Assembly: GCF_018139145.2 (NCBI RefSeq)
Contig: NW_026114246.1
Coordinates: 682,001-746,000, forward strand
DNA from: Gymnogyps californianus
Lineage: Eukaryota; Chordata; Aves; Accipitriformes; Cathartidae
Reading direction: 5' to 3'
DNA: 64,000 bases
The position numbers were made by a program, and so were the translations under genes. Numbering within the stretch: the stretch's first letter is position 1; each line of letters begins with the position of its first letter. This document shows positions 49,866-61,596 of the stretch, piece after piece. The notes below the pieces were generated by a model, which was not told the DNA's origin, did not search any database, and saw nothing but the letters and a program-made list of their open reading frames with translations.

Positions 49866-51023
49866 GTCTTTATTTGGATTAGTAACTAAAGACACAGCTG
49901 AAGTTTTGCTCCTGACTGCTGTATGCAAAACTCCAAAGCTGATGTTCAGGTACTTTGGGGAGAGATGGAGATGGGACAGTGGGAAGATGTTACACTCTTC
50001 TTCAGCTTCTGATCACCTGTGCTGGCAGGTGCGGGGGAGACCTAGCTTCAAGTGAGACAAAGGAGTTGAGTGAAGAGCAGTCTTGACTACAGTCTTCATG
50101 AGCTGAGCCCTGAAACTTTTTCCTTCTGGTTACATTGCAGGCAGCAACTTGGGCTTATGTCATGTACGCTAAGCATGAAGAACCAGTGTAGGGCTGGCTG
50201 CTGGTAGGCTGATCATACCAGATCAGCTTGGAGACACATATGCATCAGCATGGGTTTACATGTATATATGCATATGTATAGTGTGTGGAGGGAAGTAAGT
50301 ACAAGCTCAAGTACGGATTCAAACCCATCCTTAGTTGACTGTTCACACAATATCAAAGCATTTATTAGTGTAAAAAACTGCAGGTGATAGGAAAATATAT
50401 TGCTTGACCCAAACCTGAGTGCTCTCAGGTTCAGGAATTTTTTTAATTTAATTTTCCTGAATGTATTTGCATTTTCCTGCCTCACTGCAATCTCATGTTT
50501 GCATGTCCAGCTTACTGACTCAATGCACTTCTCTTTTTTCCTGATAACTCCTCAGCACCTATTTAAGTTGCTGTTTGTATTGTGTGTTTCACAACTTGGA
50601 AGTATTTATTTCTAGCAGGAATTTTACCTTGTCCCTGTCTTCTTGGCTGCTAGCACATTACTATAAATGTCCCTTGTTAAATGTGTTTATATCATCTTGT
50701 GTTGTCTAATCTCATACTTCAAAACAAGTACTGAAACCTATGAGTTTCTCTTAAACCCTTAGCAGCGTTCAGTGAGCACCACTGTCTGTTTAACATCAGG
50801 CTTTGGGCAATGAAAAACAGCATTCACATCTGCTTTTCCCCACCTTTAAGAACAGAAATAGATGTAGCACAGCTTTTTGCAGCATCTTTGATCCAGGCCC
50901 TCTTCACTGTTTGAAAGCTAGTCCTGATCACTGGAACATGATCTCCTGACAGAAAGTCTTTTCATCGGACCAGAAGCTTTAAATGTATGGGCAAGTCTTT
51001 ACAGAATCTGTAGAGCTGGAGCT

Positions 51024-51055
51024 AAAAAAAAAAAAAAAAAAAAAAAATTTTTTTT
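51024..51055. repeat. Homopolymer A24 followed by T8
   Basis: Twenty-four A are followed directly by eight T, so the T run can pair back onto the A run. It could be the tail of an old retroposed sequence, but no element body was recognised upstream. Confidence 0.7.
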
Positions 51056-52453
51056 ATGTGTTCCATCCCTCTGGGAACAGTGCATTGGCAGATATTTATC
51101 CCAGATGTGCATTCAGCAGGAGGTTTCCTTGAGCTAATATGCATTAGGAAGGTGACTCCTGTTTCTTTTCCCTAAAATGTGTTAGCCTTTTCTAGGGCTG
51201 CCATAATTCTGCTTTTGTTTTTAAATGTATCTTGCTTTTTTGGATTGTCCAAACCAATACTTGATGTTCACATCTTTAAATTCAGAAACTAGGAGATGCT
51301 TCTGCGGGTGTACTTAGACCAGAGGGGGCTTGCTCAGCCTCAACAGCCTGCAAGAGCAGCAGCAGGAGCTGGAAGGTGCTGGATTAGGTGCTGAGGGTGA
51401 TGGATAGATTAGTGAGGATGGGGGAGGGGGGGTGTTCATGGTGTACGGCCTGGGGTGAGACCAGTTAGGAGTTGCGGGCTGGGAGGCATTAGGGGTTACC
51501 ACAGGCCCTGTCCTCCACTCAGGCATCTCTGAACAAGACCCTTGTTTTCAAGCAGGGATGCACACAAGGGGCTGCTCTCTTCTCCTCTCTTCCCTCACCC
51601 TGTCCTCCTCCCCCCTTTCACCATTAGAAACCTGCGTGGATCGTTGCACCCTTGACATCAATGAATCTCTGCTCCGGCTCAGAGTTTTGCTCATGTAGAT
51701 TCAAATACAAGGGCTGTAGGCTATGGAGAAGTGTTTTGAGAAAATTTGAGATGAAATGTGGTATGTTATTGTTAGTAATGCCATTTGCAAAGCTGTGCAA
51801 ACTAAAAACACTTTTTTCTAAGATTTACTAGTCTTGCAAACTTCAGTAGATACTGAACAAATTAAAAATGACATTTTAGAACAAATGATCATTTACTTTT
51901 TAAAATAAAGCACATCATTGGCTTTTTTTATGTGTGCTTTGGGAGGGTTCTTTGATTGTCCTAAAATAAGCTAAATTTTTCCCTCTATTAAGTTATTTTA
52001 AGGTTAATTGTTTCACTAATAACTCAACACTTCATTTAGAGGCACTTCAAAAAAACAAGCAAGTTTGTGCTTAAGCATATGTATAAGCTCTTGTCATACA
52101 TTGCTGACCTCCAGTTGTAGTCTGCCTAGGTTTTAAAGGAAATTCCAGTATAGGACCAGTATGAATCTATATGCATTAAGAGAGCAGTATTAATGGCTGC
52201 AAGTTTTCCCCTTGGAATCCTTTCCCTAATTATAAATTTTTTTTTTAAATGGCAAAAAATGCATAATGCATAATATGACTAGTCTGGAGGGGTTTAGTGT
52301 TTGGTAATGTATGTTTTTTATTGATGTAAAATAATTTGAAGATTATACATGCTCCAGAACTTAGTTATGCTTTCAGCTGCTTATGCTGTAAATTTCAGTA
52401 TTTTTCTTCCAATTTGGTCATTCTAGAAATAACATCTAAAGCTGTTTCGTACG

Positions 52454-53017
52454 TGTCGTGGTTTAACCTCAGCCGGCAACTAAGCACCATGCAGCTGCTC
52501 GCTCACTCCCCCCACCCAGTGGGATGGGGGAGAGAATCAAAAAAAGTAAAACTCATGGGTTGAGATAAAGACAGTTTAATAGGACAGAAAGGAAGAAAAT
52601 AATAATAATGATAATAAAAAAAAAAGAATTAGACTATACAAAGCAAGTGATGCACAATGCAATTGCTCACCACTCGCCGACCAATGCCCAGTTAGTTCCC
52701 GAGCAGCGATCTGCCCCTCCCAGCCAACTCCCCCCAGTTTATATACTGGGCATGAGGTCATATGGTATGGAATATCCCTTTGGCTAGTTTGGGTCAGCTG
52801 TCCTGGCGGTGTCCCCTCCCAGCTTCTTGTGCCCCTCCAGCCTTCTTGCTGGCTGGGCATGAGAAGCTGAAAAATCCTTGACTTAGTATAAACACTACTT
52901 AGCTACAACTAAAAACATCAGTGTGTTATCAACATTCTTTTCCTACTAAATCCAAAACACAGCACTATACCAGCTACTAGGAAGAAAATTAACTCTATCC
53001 CAGCCGAAACCAGGACA
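52454..53017 (-). mobile_element. Solo LTR, family A (subfamily A2), antisense in SNX18 intron
   Basis: On plus it starts TGTCGTGGTTTAACCTC and ends GAAACCAGGACA. The flanks GTACG (52449-52453) and CCACA (53018-53022) do not match, so the target duplication is lost or the ends come from different insertions. It is in inverted orientation to the closely similar LTR at 46431-47014. Confidence 0.9.
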
Positions 53018-54544
53018 CCACATCACAACTGAAGAGTTGTCATGTTTATTTAACCAGCTCCATCTGGCTTCCAGTAAGTCCCAAATTTCAGTTTTTCACA
53101 GCCTTGCATGGATTCCTGCTATGCCAACAGAACGCAGAGAAAATTTTTGCTAAGCTCAGTTTTGTTTGTTGAAAGAAGTGTCCTTTTTGCAGAAGAGAGG
53201 ATTAAATATTTTTCAGATTGTACCCTACCTCGCAGATTCCTCACTCCTTGAAGGAGAAAATCCAGATCTTCTGGCACGGTCCTGCTGCTGGCACCACTGT
53301 GTGTGGAAAAGGTTTTTCGGTGGTGTTTTTTTGGGCTAGGCTGGAGATGATGAGGTCAATCAGCTGTAGCAGCTGGTGCCAAGCTTTTAGCCACCACGCC
53401 AGTGGGCTGTGGGGACCGGGAAGGTGTGGAGCCAGGCCCTGCCACCACTTCGCAGCCCCCAGGGAGAGTCACTGCTCTTGGCCTCCGGGCAGTTCTTCCG
53501 GGTTCAGAGCGTGGCCTCTGCCACTCAAATATCAGCATCCTCGGCCATGCAGTCTTCAGTCTACACTAACCTTGTTAATAACTTCCCTGCCACAGTTTGA
53601 AAAAGAAAAGGAAAATCTTCTGTATGGTCTTTCTGCAAGTATGTCACACCAGAGGGGAATTTATTATGCTTGCGACTCAGAGCTCGTACCAGGACTGCAG
53701 ACAGGAGATGCCATGTAGAGCGCAGCCTAAATGCAAATTAAGGAGAAAAATATGATTTTAAGAGTAGAGAAGTACTGATAACAGAGGAAATATTTTCCGA
53801 GTATTTCCTATTAAAAACACCCTCCGACCCAGTTAACAAGTTGTTGTTAGAAGTTGAATGGAGAAAAATCACACATGCTTCTCTGATTTTAGGAATTCCA
53901 GATCTTATTTATAATGCAAGGCACAACCCCCATTACATTTCAAAAATGCAACAAACTCTTTTTTCCCCAAGTCTGCCAAATCATATGGTATTTTAACTTG
54001 CCTGTAGTAAGAGCATACCTTGACCCTCCATTCTACCTGACTGCCTGGTGAGGGGTTGGAGATGGGCAGGGGATGAGCCACAGCAGGCAGGGGAATGTGA
54101 GAAGAGGGAATGAAATGCAGTGAGCAGCGGCCGTGCTGCCCAGTTCCCTCCCAACTCGCTGCCCATAGAGCAAACCCAGACACTGCGGTGCACAAAGTCA
54201 TGTTCCAAATCTGAATTGCAGAGATGTGTCAGGGTGCTGGGGGAAGGCGTATTCGAAATGGTGTATTAAACAGGCACAGGAAGGAAAGGACGGAAGATAA
54301 TATTACTGCTGATGAACTGCATTTTTACAGTTTAATGGTGTTTACTACATGTGTGGATTCAGGCTGACAAGAAGACAAACCTGCTTCCTCAGCAGATAGA
54401 GTGGAGGTTGTCCTCCTGAAAGATATAGGCAGAGAGGTTTCTCTGTTAGCTTGCTGGCTAGTGTCACTGTAGGGAGTACAGAAAAGCATTTCTTCAAGGC
54501 AATGTATAGGGAGTCCTGTCAGTGAACTGTAGTCATTTGTATGG
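53018..54544. other. SNX18 intron, unique sequence
   Basis: Intronic DNA. A GC-richer patch at 53218-53718 has a 166-codon open frame, but it shows no recognisable domain. No exon is supported. Confidence 0.5.
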
Positions 54545-55583
54545 TGTATTGGGTTTGCGTGGCAAGGTTTTGGTAGCATGGGGGCTACAGGGGTGGCTTC
54601 TGTGAGAAGATGCCAGAAGCTTCCCCTATGTCCGATAGAGCCAAAGCCAGCCAGCTCCAAGATGGACCCGCTGCTGGCCAAGGCTGAGCCAAACAGCGAC
54701 AGTGGTAGCACCTCTGTGATAACATATTTAAGAAGGGGGAAAAGTTGCTGCGCAACAGCAGCCAGAAGAGAGGAGTGAGAAGATGTGAGAGAAACAACTC
54801 CGCAGACACCAAGGTCAGGGAAGAAGGAGGGGGAGGAGGTGCTCCAGGCACCGGAGCAGAGATTCCCCTGCAGCCCATGGTGAAGACCATGGTGAGGCAG
54901 GCTGTCCCCCTGCAGCCCATGGAGGTTAACGGTGGAGCAGATATCCACCTGCAGCCCGTGGAGGACCCCATGCCAGAGCAGGTGGATGCCCGAAGGAGGC
55001 TGTGACCCCGTGGGGGACCCATGCTGGAGCAGTCTTTTCCTGAAGGACTGCACCCTGTGGAAGGGACCCACACTGGAGCAGTTCGTGAAGAACTGTAGCC
55101 CGTGGGAAGGACTCACATTGGAGAAGTTCGTGAAGGACTGTCTCCCGTGGGAGGGACCCCACGCTGGAGCAGGGGAAGAGTGTGAGGAGTCCTTCCCCTG
55201 AGGAGGAAGGAGCAGCAGAAACAACGTGTGATGAACTGACCGAAACCCCCATTCCTCGTCCCCCTGTGCTGCTCAGGGGGAGGAGGTAGAAAGTTCGGGA
55301 GTAAAGTTAAGCCCGGGAAGAAGGGAGGGGTGGGGGGAAGGTGTTTTAAGATTTGGTTTTATTTCTCATTATCCTACTCTGATTTTGATTGGCAATAAAT
55401 TAAATTAATTTCCCCAAGTCAAGTCTGTTTTGCCCGTGACGGTAACTGGTGAGTGATCTCCCTGTCCTTATCTCGACCCACGAGCCTTTCGTTTTATTTT
55501 CTCTCCCCTGTCCAGTTGAGGAGGGGGAGTGATAGAGCGGCTTTGGTGGGCACCTGGCATCCAGCCAGGGTCAACCCACCACA
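54545..55583 (+). mobile_element. Solo LTR, family B, target duplication TATGG, sense
   Basis: It starts TGTATTGGGTTTGCG and ends GGGTCAACCCACCACA. TATGG is present at 54540-54544 and 55584-55588. It is a close relative of the LTR at 20140-21288 but lacks a 100-base block of the internal tandem array. It has CCAAA at the CCAAT position, TATTTAAG near 54725 and an AATAAATTAAATTAA poly(A) region near 55395. A 299-codon minus-strand frame (54325-55224) overlaps it, but this reflects the repeat composition. Confidence 0.94.
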
Positions 55584-56576
55584 TATGGTAAGAAGTGTAA
55601 TATGAAAGGAGAGAGTTAGTCAAGACATTGCAAATAGTTGAAGGAACAAGTAACTTGTGTGATTATAAAGGTTGTGAAAAATGCCATATCACTAACGTTT
55701 TGTGAGAAGATAAAAGCTTTATTGGTCTGACTGGTTTTAGTTATATGAATAAAATATGTATATAATATTTAAGGCAAAGAAGTTGCTCTTATGGGAAATT
55801 GAGACATGAACATAAACATCTAAGACGCATCTTAGTATTCTGTGTCACTATATGAGTCTGCTTTGGGTGAATCTGATTTGGGTGATATTTTGTTTTTGTA
55901 GGATGTGTGTGCTTTAATTAGCTATTTGGAGGAGGAGGACTGTCAGTTCTTTTGCTCTGTGTTTCTTCTAGCTCTTACAAGATTGTGTTAGCTCTACCTG
56001 GATGTCTACAACTTTGAAATAAACTTTTAGATTCTCTAGTACTCAATAATTAATTTTTGGGTATCATCTGTAGTGTAAAAGCAGAATGGTGTATTGGCAA
56101 GATTTTGTTTATTTGGATCTCCTTTTGATGTTTCACAAAGATTGTGAAAAATTGTGATGTTTCACAAAGTCTGATTTCTGAATGAGGCTATTTTTCTGGT
56201 GTTTATGTAGGCTTAAATTGATCTGACTAGTTTTGTAGTGCTTTCATTTTTTTCCACTGCTGGTATATTTATCAGATATTCTCTGAAGGACACCGTCTGA
56301 TTTTTAAGATTGTGAAATAGGCATGTTTTACTAACTTTTGCAAGCTAGAGCCTTAAAAAAAATTGTTTTTTTTAAACAAGATTCACTGTTCTGTGATTTT
56401 TGATCTTAAAAAGCTTTTTTTTTCCTTTTCATTCATATATTTATATGCATGCATATAAATACATTTAGAATGAGCCTTCTATGAATCCTTGTTGTTATTA
56501 AATCACTTGTTAAAGTACAGTAGTTGAGTCTACATTGTCCTCACAGTTCAACTATTTTGTTTTGTTCTTTACACAG
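55584..56576. other. SNX18 intron, 3' end
   Basis: T-rich intronic DNA up to the acceptor. No exon or transposon was recognised. The acceptor is ctttACACAG at 56567-56576. Confidence 0.6.
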
Positions 56577-56830
56577 GAGCCCTTACCAAAGTAAAGGAGA
56601 GTAAGCGACATGTGGAAGAGGGGAAGATGGAGCTCCAAAAAGCTGAGGGCATTCAAGAACGCTGTAACATTATTTCTTTTGCGACTCTAGCAGAAATTAA
56701 TCATTTCCACAAAATTCGTGTGAGAGACTTTAAATCACAGATGCAGCATTTCTTACAACAGCAAATACTCTTTTTTCAAAAAGTGACACAAAAGCTAGAA
56801 GAAGCTCTTCACAAGTATGACAGTGTTTAA
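56577..56830 (+). CDS. SNX18: Sorting nexin-18, terminal coding exon (end of BAR domain)
   Basis: Exon 2 begins right after ACACAG and supplies the last two bases of the split Gly codon. It encodes residues 521-603, the last long helix region of the BAR dimer. The sequence is highly conserved, for example HFHKIRVRDFKSQMQHFL, QKVTQKLEEAL and the terminal HKYDSV, which is also the C-terminus of human SNX18. The stop is TAA at 56828-56830. The frame and phase agree with the donor at 36492. Much of this exon also forms an open frame from the ATG at 56612, but that ATG is internal. Confidence 0.96.
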
Positions 56831-59020
56831 TCTCTGAACTTTGATTGGTGGACTTTCCTCAGTATGAATGTGACTCAAGCAGCAGAGCAAACATTGCTGC
56901 TGCTGAAGAACTGTTGCTAGTGGTAGATGGTGGTACAAGGATGGTTTTGTGTTCACCTGGAATCCTGATTTAATTTCTGATTATGTAGAAAAGAAACAGT
57001 TATAGGGCTATGTAGTAGAAACAGTACCACGCATTGTAACTAAGTTATACTGTGTATGCCTACACTACCATTGTAACTTTTTTGAAATAATGACTATACT
57101 ATTTGCCTTATTGCTTTTTGAAATATGGTATTTTAGTGCATACTTTGTAGACCTCAAAACCTTTTGGATCTTTAAGGAAGTTGGCTAGATAAAAGCCTGC
57201 TTCAGATACCTTTTTACTTTCCTAGATTTGGATTTCCTAAATTCAAACGATTCTCTGTTTACAGACTCCTAATAGAGCAGCCATGTGATTCTGTGCCTTT
57301 AGACTCTATTTTTCCTTTTCTAGTAAGTCACATTTTTATGATTGAATGAATGAAGGGTTGATGCCTATAACAGGAACTGATTATGAAACCTCACATATTG
57401 ACTGGAAAAAAATCAGCTAGCTACCATCCAGTTTGCACAGCAAGTACTGTCTTATGACAAATGTTGTCTCAAAAAGGAGAACTTAAATCTATTCACACTT
57501 GCCCTGAAAATGGAGACTACTTGTTACATGTACTAGGATGTTAAGCACATATACAAAAATACACCACTAAATCCCCTTTCCGAAATGAATATTACAGTGA
57601 GGGGGTTTTTTTTAGTATAAAACATTACTGAGTGGAAATTTGAAGAGCTAGCCTAATAAAAATTATGTTTATCAAGGGGATATGAATGCAAGCTGTGTGG
57701 CTAGAACATTTTTTAAGTTTGAAATGATCTGCTCATTGTTCATTGCTGATTCAGTTTATCTTCAGACTTGCATCTACATTGCCAGTTGTCTGAGTTGAGA
57801 CTCCACTGTGATTCATTAGTTTACTAAGTTACAAATTTTCAGGGATGTTCAGTAATATAAATGATCTGAAATAAGTCTTGGCTGAACTGACTTGGAAACC
57901 AGGTTGCATTTCTATGTTTATAACACAAGAATTAACAGTTGTCTTAATTTTTGTATAAATATTTTTGACAAGCAGGGTGCATTTATATATACATAAACAC
58001 TATCTTTTAAAGAGTTTTCTGGCTTATTTCCCTTGAATTAAGTCTGAAGTCTGTGTTTAGAACCTATTGGTTTCCTTCTTATAGGTCAGTATGAAAGAAG
58101 GTTTTTATTTATCCTACCTTTTTTCTCCTAAACAAAAATAACAAAACCTTCCAAGGAAGCAAAATGTTTACTTTTTTTGTTTTAATTAAATTAATCAAAG
58201 ATAGCTTAAACAAATGAAAGCCTGGAAAAGGAAGTTAAGCAATAGTTACATTTAAGTACAAACCATTCCTCACCTATGCAGCAGAAATGTACAGTTTTTT
58301 CGCTCGATCATGTGAATTTCTGTAGTTTAACCCCACACCTCTGTTTTAGAGGAATAAATGTAAGAATGTAGTTTTGGTTTTAAGATTCATCCCCAGATGC
58401 TTGGAGATTGCTATTTTGAGCACATTGCATTCGGCAGTGCTGCTAGTATGTACCCAAAGAAGTAAAATACAGAATAACGAAGAGGAAAAAATCAGTATGT
58501 GTAAAAGAAAGGACAATCAGTGAGGAAAGACTCCATTTCCAGGCTACTAAAAGAGTGCTGCAAACAACAAGGTTGACCATAATATAAGGACCATAGTCAT
58601 AGGGCTGACTTGCTCTTTATCTTCTTCATGGTGTCTCGTTCTACATTCAAAACTCACCACTTCCCATAATAGCTCTTCCCAGCAGTACTCCAGCTTCCCA
58701 TATGTTGTTTAATTACATGAGATATAGGGATGAGCTAGGTTTGAGCTGAGTTCCATGGCCTGTGTTTGCTTAAGCCAGATACTGTCTTATTAAATGTCTT
58801 TGCAGTAATTAGATCAGACTACAATCAAATTAATTCTACGTGGAGGTATTAAGACCTGTTCAGAAATTGATCTTATTCCAGTTGAAGTATTCTAGGAGGT
58901 TAGTATTAATGACATGTACGTGTCCAGGGGGAAATTAAGCTGTAGTATATATACATACAACATTATCAGATAGGTACAGTTTTCCCAAATAAACTGTCAT
59001 GGCCTTCACCTTTCTCATTT
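56831..59020 (+). other. Probable SNX18 3' UTR
   Basis: AT-rich sequence after the stop with no open frame of note and no repeat. AATAAA occurs at 57655-57660, 58353-58358 and 58988-58993. The last is followed within about 40 bases by a T/G-rich and G-rich stretch (58999-59050), the best-looking downstream element of the three. A 3' UTR of about 0.8, 1.5 or 2.2 kb is therefore possible, and alternative use of several sites is plausible. Confidence 0.5.
58988..58993 (+). terminator. Best candidate SNX18 poly(A) signal
   Basis: A canonical AATAAA hexamer 2.16 kb after the stop, followed by TTTGTGAATTTTTGGGG and further G-rich sequence suitable as a downstream element. Upstream AATAAA sites at 57655 and 58353 are weaker alternatives. 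Confidence 0.4.
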
Positions 59021-59342
59021 GTGAATTTTTGGGGCGGGGGGAGAGTGGGGGTGCTAACTGGTTAAACTTGATGTACCAAAAAAACTTGACTGGAATACTG
59101 GATCTGAATTGTTGCAGAGTTCGGAAAGGTTCAAATCCGCATCCATATTAGCATCTTCCTTTTTTCCTCACTCATTATAGAGTTGGAGTTAAACTGATAT
59201 AGGGAGCCTAAATTCCATTAATGCTTACTGCGCTATGCGAGAACTACAGTTTTAATTTTATTTGGAACAAGTGTGACATTGACCACTCATGACTGACGGA
59301 CTACTGGATGGTGTGGTCTGAGATCTGCATGTCCTCTACAGT

Positions 59343-59939
59343 TGTGGTGGGTTGACCCTGGCTGGATGCCAGGTGCCCACCAAAGCCGCTCTATCACTCC
59401 ACCCCCTCAACTGGACAGGGGAGAGAAAATATAACAGAAGGCTCATGGGTTGAGATAAGGACAGTTTAATGAAGCAAAAGCAAAGGTCGCGCGCAAAAGC
59501 AAAGAAAAACAAAAGATTTTATTCTCTACTTCCCATCAGCAGGCGATGTTTGGCCACTTCCCGGGAAGCAGGGCTTCAGTACATGTAGCGGTTGCTCCAG
59601 AAGACAAACATAAATAACAAATGCCCCCCCTTCCTCCTCCTTTCTCTTAGCTTTTATTGCTGAGCAGATGTCATATGGTATGGAATATCCCTTTGGTCAG
59701 TTGGGGTCAGCTGTCCTGGCTATGTCCCCTCCCAAGATCTTGCCCACCCTCAGCCTACTGGCCTTTGGGGGTGAGTGGGGGGGATGTTGGAGAGAGAGCC
59801 TTGATGCTGTGGGAGCACTGCTCAGCAGTAGCCAAAACACTGGTGTGTTATCAACACCTTTCTAGCTACCAATACAGAGCACAGCACTATGAGGGCTGCT
59901 ATGGGGAAAATTAACTCCATCTCAGCCAGACCCAATACA
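59343..59939 (-). mobile_element. 3' LTR of the ERVL-like provirus
   Basis: On plus it starts TGTGGTGGGTTGACCC and ends GACCCAATACA. On the minus strand the LTR thus begins TGTATTGGGTC and ends GGTCAACCCACCACA. Its 3' part equals family B (ggctggatgccaggtgccc), while its 5' and promoter part (tatggtatggaatatccctt, gtcagctgtcctggctatgt on plus) matches family A. It is a natural mosaic of the two families, tied physically to a pol gene. No target duplication is expected or seen, because the other end of the provirus is gone. Confidence 0.85.
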
Positions 59940-59956
59940 ATCTCCACCCCTTATTC
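59940..59956 (-). other. Polypurine tract next to 3' LTR
   Basis: Read on minus, a purine-rich AAGGGGTGGAGA run followed by T abuts the LTR start TGTATTGGG. This is the position and form of the plus-strand primer of retroviruses, so it marks the adjacent LTR as a 3' LTR and fixes the orientation. Confidence 0.75.
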
Positions 59957-60059
59957 CATACCATTAGTGTCATGCTCAGGTCCCACATAATTTAATACAC
60001 ACATATATATATCTTCTAACCATTCCATTGTATTTAATTCTCATTACTGAAATCCCTTC

Positions 60060-60648
60060 TGTCGTGGTTTAACCCCAGCCAGCAACTAAGCACCACGCAG
60101 CCGCTTCCCCCTCCCCCCTCCCAGTGGGGTGGGGAGTAAGAAAAAAAAAAAAGTAAAACTCGTGGGTTGAGATAAGAACAGTTTAATAACTAAAGCAAAA
60201 TAAAATACACTACTAACTAATAATAATAATAATATAATAATAATAATTGTAATGAAAAGGAATATAATGAAAAAAAAGAAATAACACCCAAGAAAAGACA
60301 AGTGATGCACAATGCTCACCACCCGCTGACTGATGCCTGAGCAGTGATCCGCCCCTCCCGGCCAACTCCCCCCTGTTTATATACTGGGCATGACGTTCCA
60401 TGGTATGGAATATCCCTTTTGGCTAGTTTGGGTCAGCTGCCCCGGCTATGCTCCCTCCCAGCTTCTTGCACACCTGCTTGCTGGCAGAGCATGGGAAACT
60501 GAAAAGTCCTTAACTTAGGATAAGTGCTACTTAGCAACAACTAAAACCTCAGTGTGTTATCAACATCATTCTCACACTAAATCCAAAACCCAGCACTGTA
60601 CCAGCTACTAAGAAGAAAATTAACTCTATCCCAGCCAAAACCAGGACA
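60060..60648 (-). mobile_element. Solo LTR, family A (A1), target duplication CCTTC, nested
   Basis: On plus it starts TGTCGTGGTTTAACCCC and ends AAAACCAGGACA. CCTTC lies at 60055-60059 and 60649-60653. It is inserted in the 3' non-coding part of the ERVL-like provirus. Its terminal 138 bases are identical, inverted, to the visible part of the LTR at 63863. It contains an AATAAT microsatellite near 60220-60250. Confidence 0.95.
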
Positions 60649-60756
60649 CCTTCTTACCAACACTTAAAACTTAAACTACATACTTAAACCATCTTTATAC
60701 CCAACATACAGATTTATACATTCTCATTAACTACTATCCCCTGTCCTTTAACCGAG

Positions 60757-61337
60757 TGTCCTGGTTTCGGCTGGGACAGAGTTAACTCTCATCTTAATAG
60801 TTGGTACAGTGCTGTGTTTTGGATTTAATGTGAGAATGATGTTGATAACACACTGATGTTTTAGTTGTTGCTAAGTAGCGCTTATCTTAAGCCAAGGACT
60901 TTTTCAGTCTCCCATCCTCTGCCAGCAAGCAGGTGTGCAAGAAGCTGGGAGGGGGCATAGCCAGGGCAGCTGACCTGAACTAGCCAAAGGGATATTCCAT
61001 ACCATGGAACATCATGCCCAGTATATAAACAGGGGGGAGTTGGCCGGGAGGGGGGGATTGCTGCTGGGGCATCGGTCAGCGGGCAGTGAGCAATTGCATT
61101 GTGCATCGCTTGTCTTTTCTTGGGTGTTATTTCTTTTTTTTTGTTATATTCCTTTTCATTAAAATTATTGTTATTATTAGTTAGTAGTGTATTTTATTTT
61201 TACTTTAGTTATTAAACTGTTCTTATCTCAACCCACGAGTTTTACTTTTTTTCCTTTCCTCCTCCCCACCCCACTGGGAGGGGGAGAGGGAAGCAGCTGT
61301 GTGGTGCTTAGTTGCTGGCTGGGGTTAAACCACGACA
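60757..61337 (+). mobile_element. Solo LTR, family A (A1), near-perfect target duplication, nested
   Basis: It starts TGTCCTGGTTTCGGCTGGG and ends GGTTAAACCACGACA. The flanks CCGAG (60752-60756) and CAGAG (61338-61342) differ at one base, consistent with a mutated duplication. It lies 108 bases from, and in inverted orientation to, the closely related LTR at 60060-60648. It has a CAGTATATAAACAGG TATA box near 61020 and a TATTAAACTG signal near 61210. Confidence 0.93.
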
Positions 61338-61596
61338 CAGAGATATTACTCTCCCATTCCATGGGCTTCTTCCACTCCTCCAGATGTTCACAAACAGGCT
61401 ATGACTTGGGCCCCATCTGTCAAGATGGGTGTTCAGGACAGGAGAAGCAGTATGTTTGATTGTTGGGCACCAACACCGGCTTGGTTTGGGTCATCGTTGC
61501 ACTTGTCTGGTTCCTTGTGAAACTCACTCTTCATCGGTTCAGGTCATTCCTGCTACATCATTACTTCCTACAACATACAACTCACATCACAGATTA
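61338..61596. other. Provirus 3' non-coding remnant
   Basis: Sequence between the nested LTR and the integrase stop. No env-like frame is present. Together with 59940-60059 and 60649-60756 it makes up all that lies between pol and the 3' LTR. Confidence 0.6.

Larger units (their letters stand above)
47015..52453. other. SNX18 intron, middle portion
   Basis: Intronic sequence with no exon recognised. It contains an A24T8 run at 51024-51055 and a possible old amniote repeat near 49785-49865 (listed separately). The frame at 48644-48937 and its overlapping neighbours have no recognisable domain. Confidence 0.5.
36492..56576 (+). other. SNX18 intron (about 20.1 kb)
   Basis: The donor GTAACA begins at 36492, and the acceptor ends in ACACAG at 56576 after a pyrimidine-rich stretch. 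The phase matches exactly: one base in exon 1 and two in exon 2 form a Gly codon. SNX18 is also a two-coding-exon gene in human. The intron contains five solo LTRs totalling about 3.4 kb, a G-quadruplex motif, a C20 tract and an AT-rich patch. No other exon was recognised. Confidence 0.9.

Noticed and set aside
53218..53718. 166-codon frame in the SNX18 intron
   Set aside because: Low similarity to anything recognised, no splice sites preserving the SNX18 frame, and an overlapping minus frame. Not supported as an exon.
54325..55224. 299-codon minus-strand frame as a host gene
   Set aside because: It lies mostly within a solo LTR and its tandem array. The similar frame in the other LTR copy shows it comes from the repeat, so it is listed only as a finding.
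56612..56830. Stand-alone 72-codon gene
   Set aside because: This is the in-frame end of SNX18 exon 2. The acceptor at 56576 and the phase match with the donor at 36492 show it is part of that gene.
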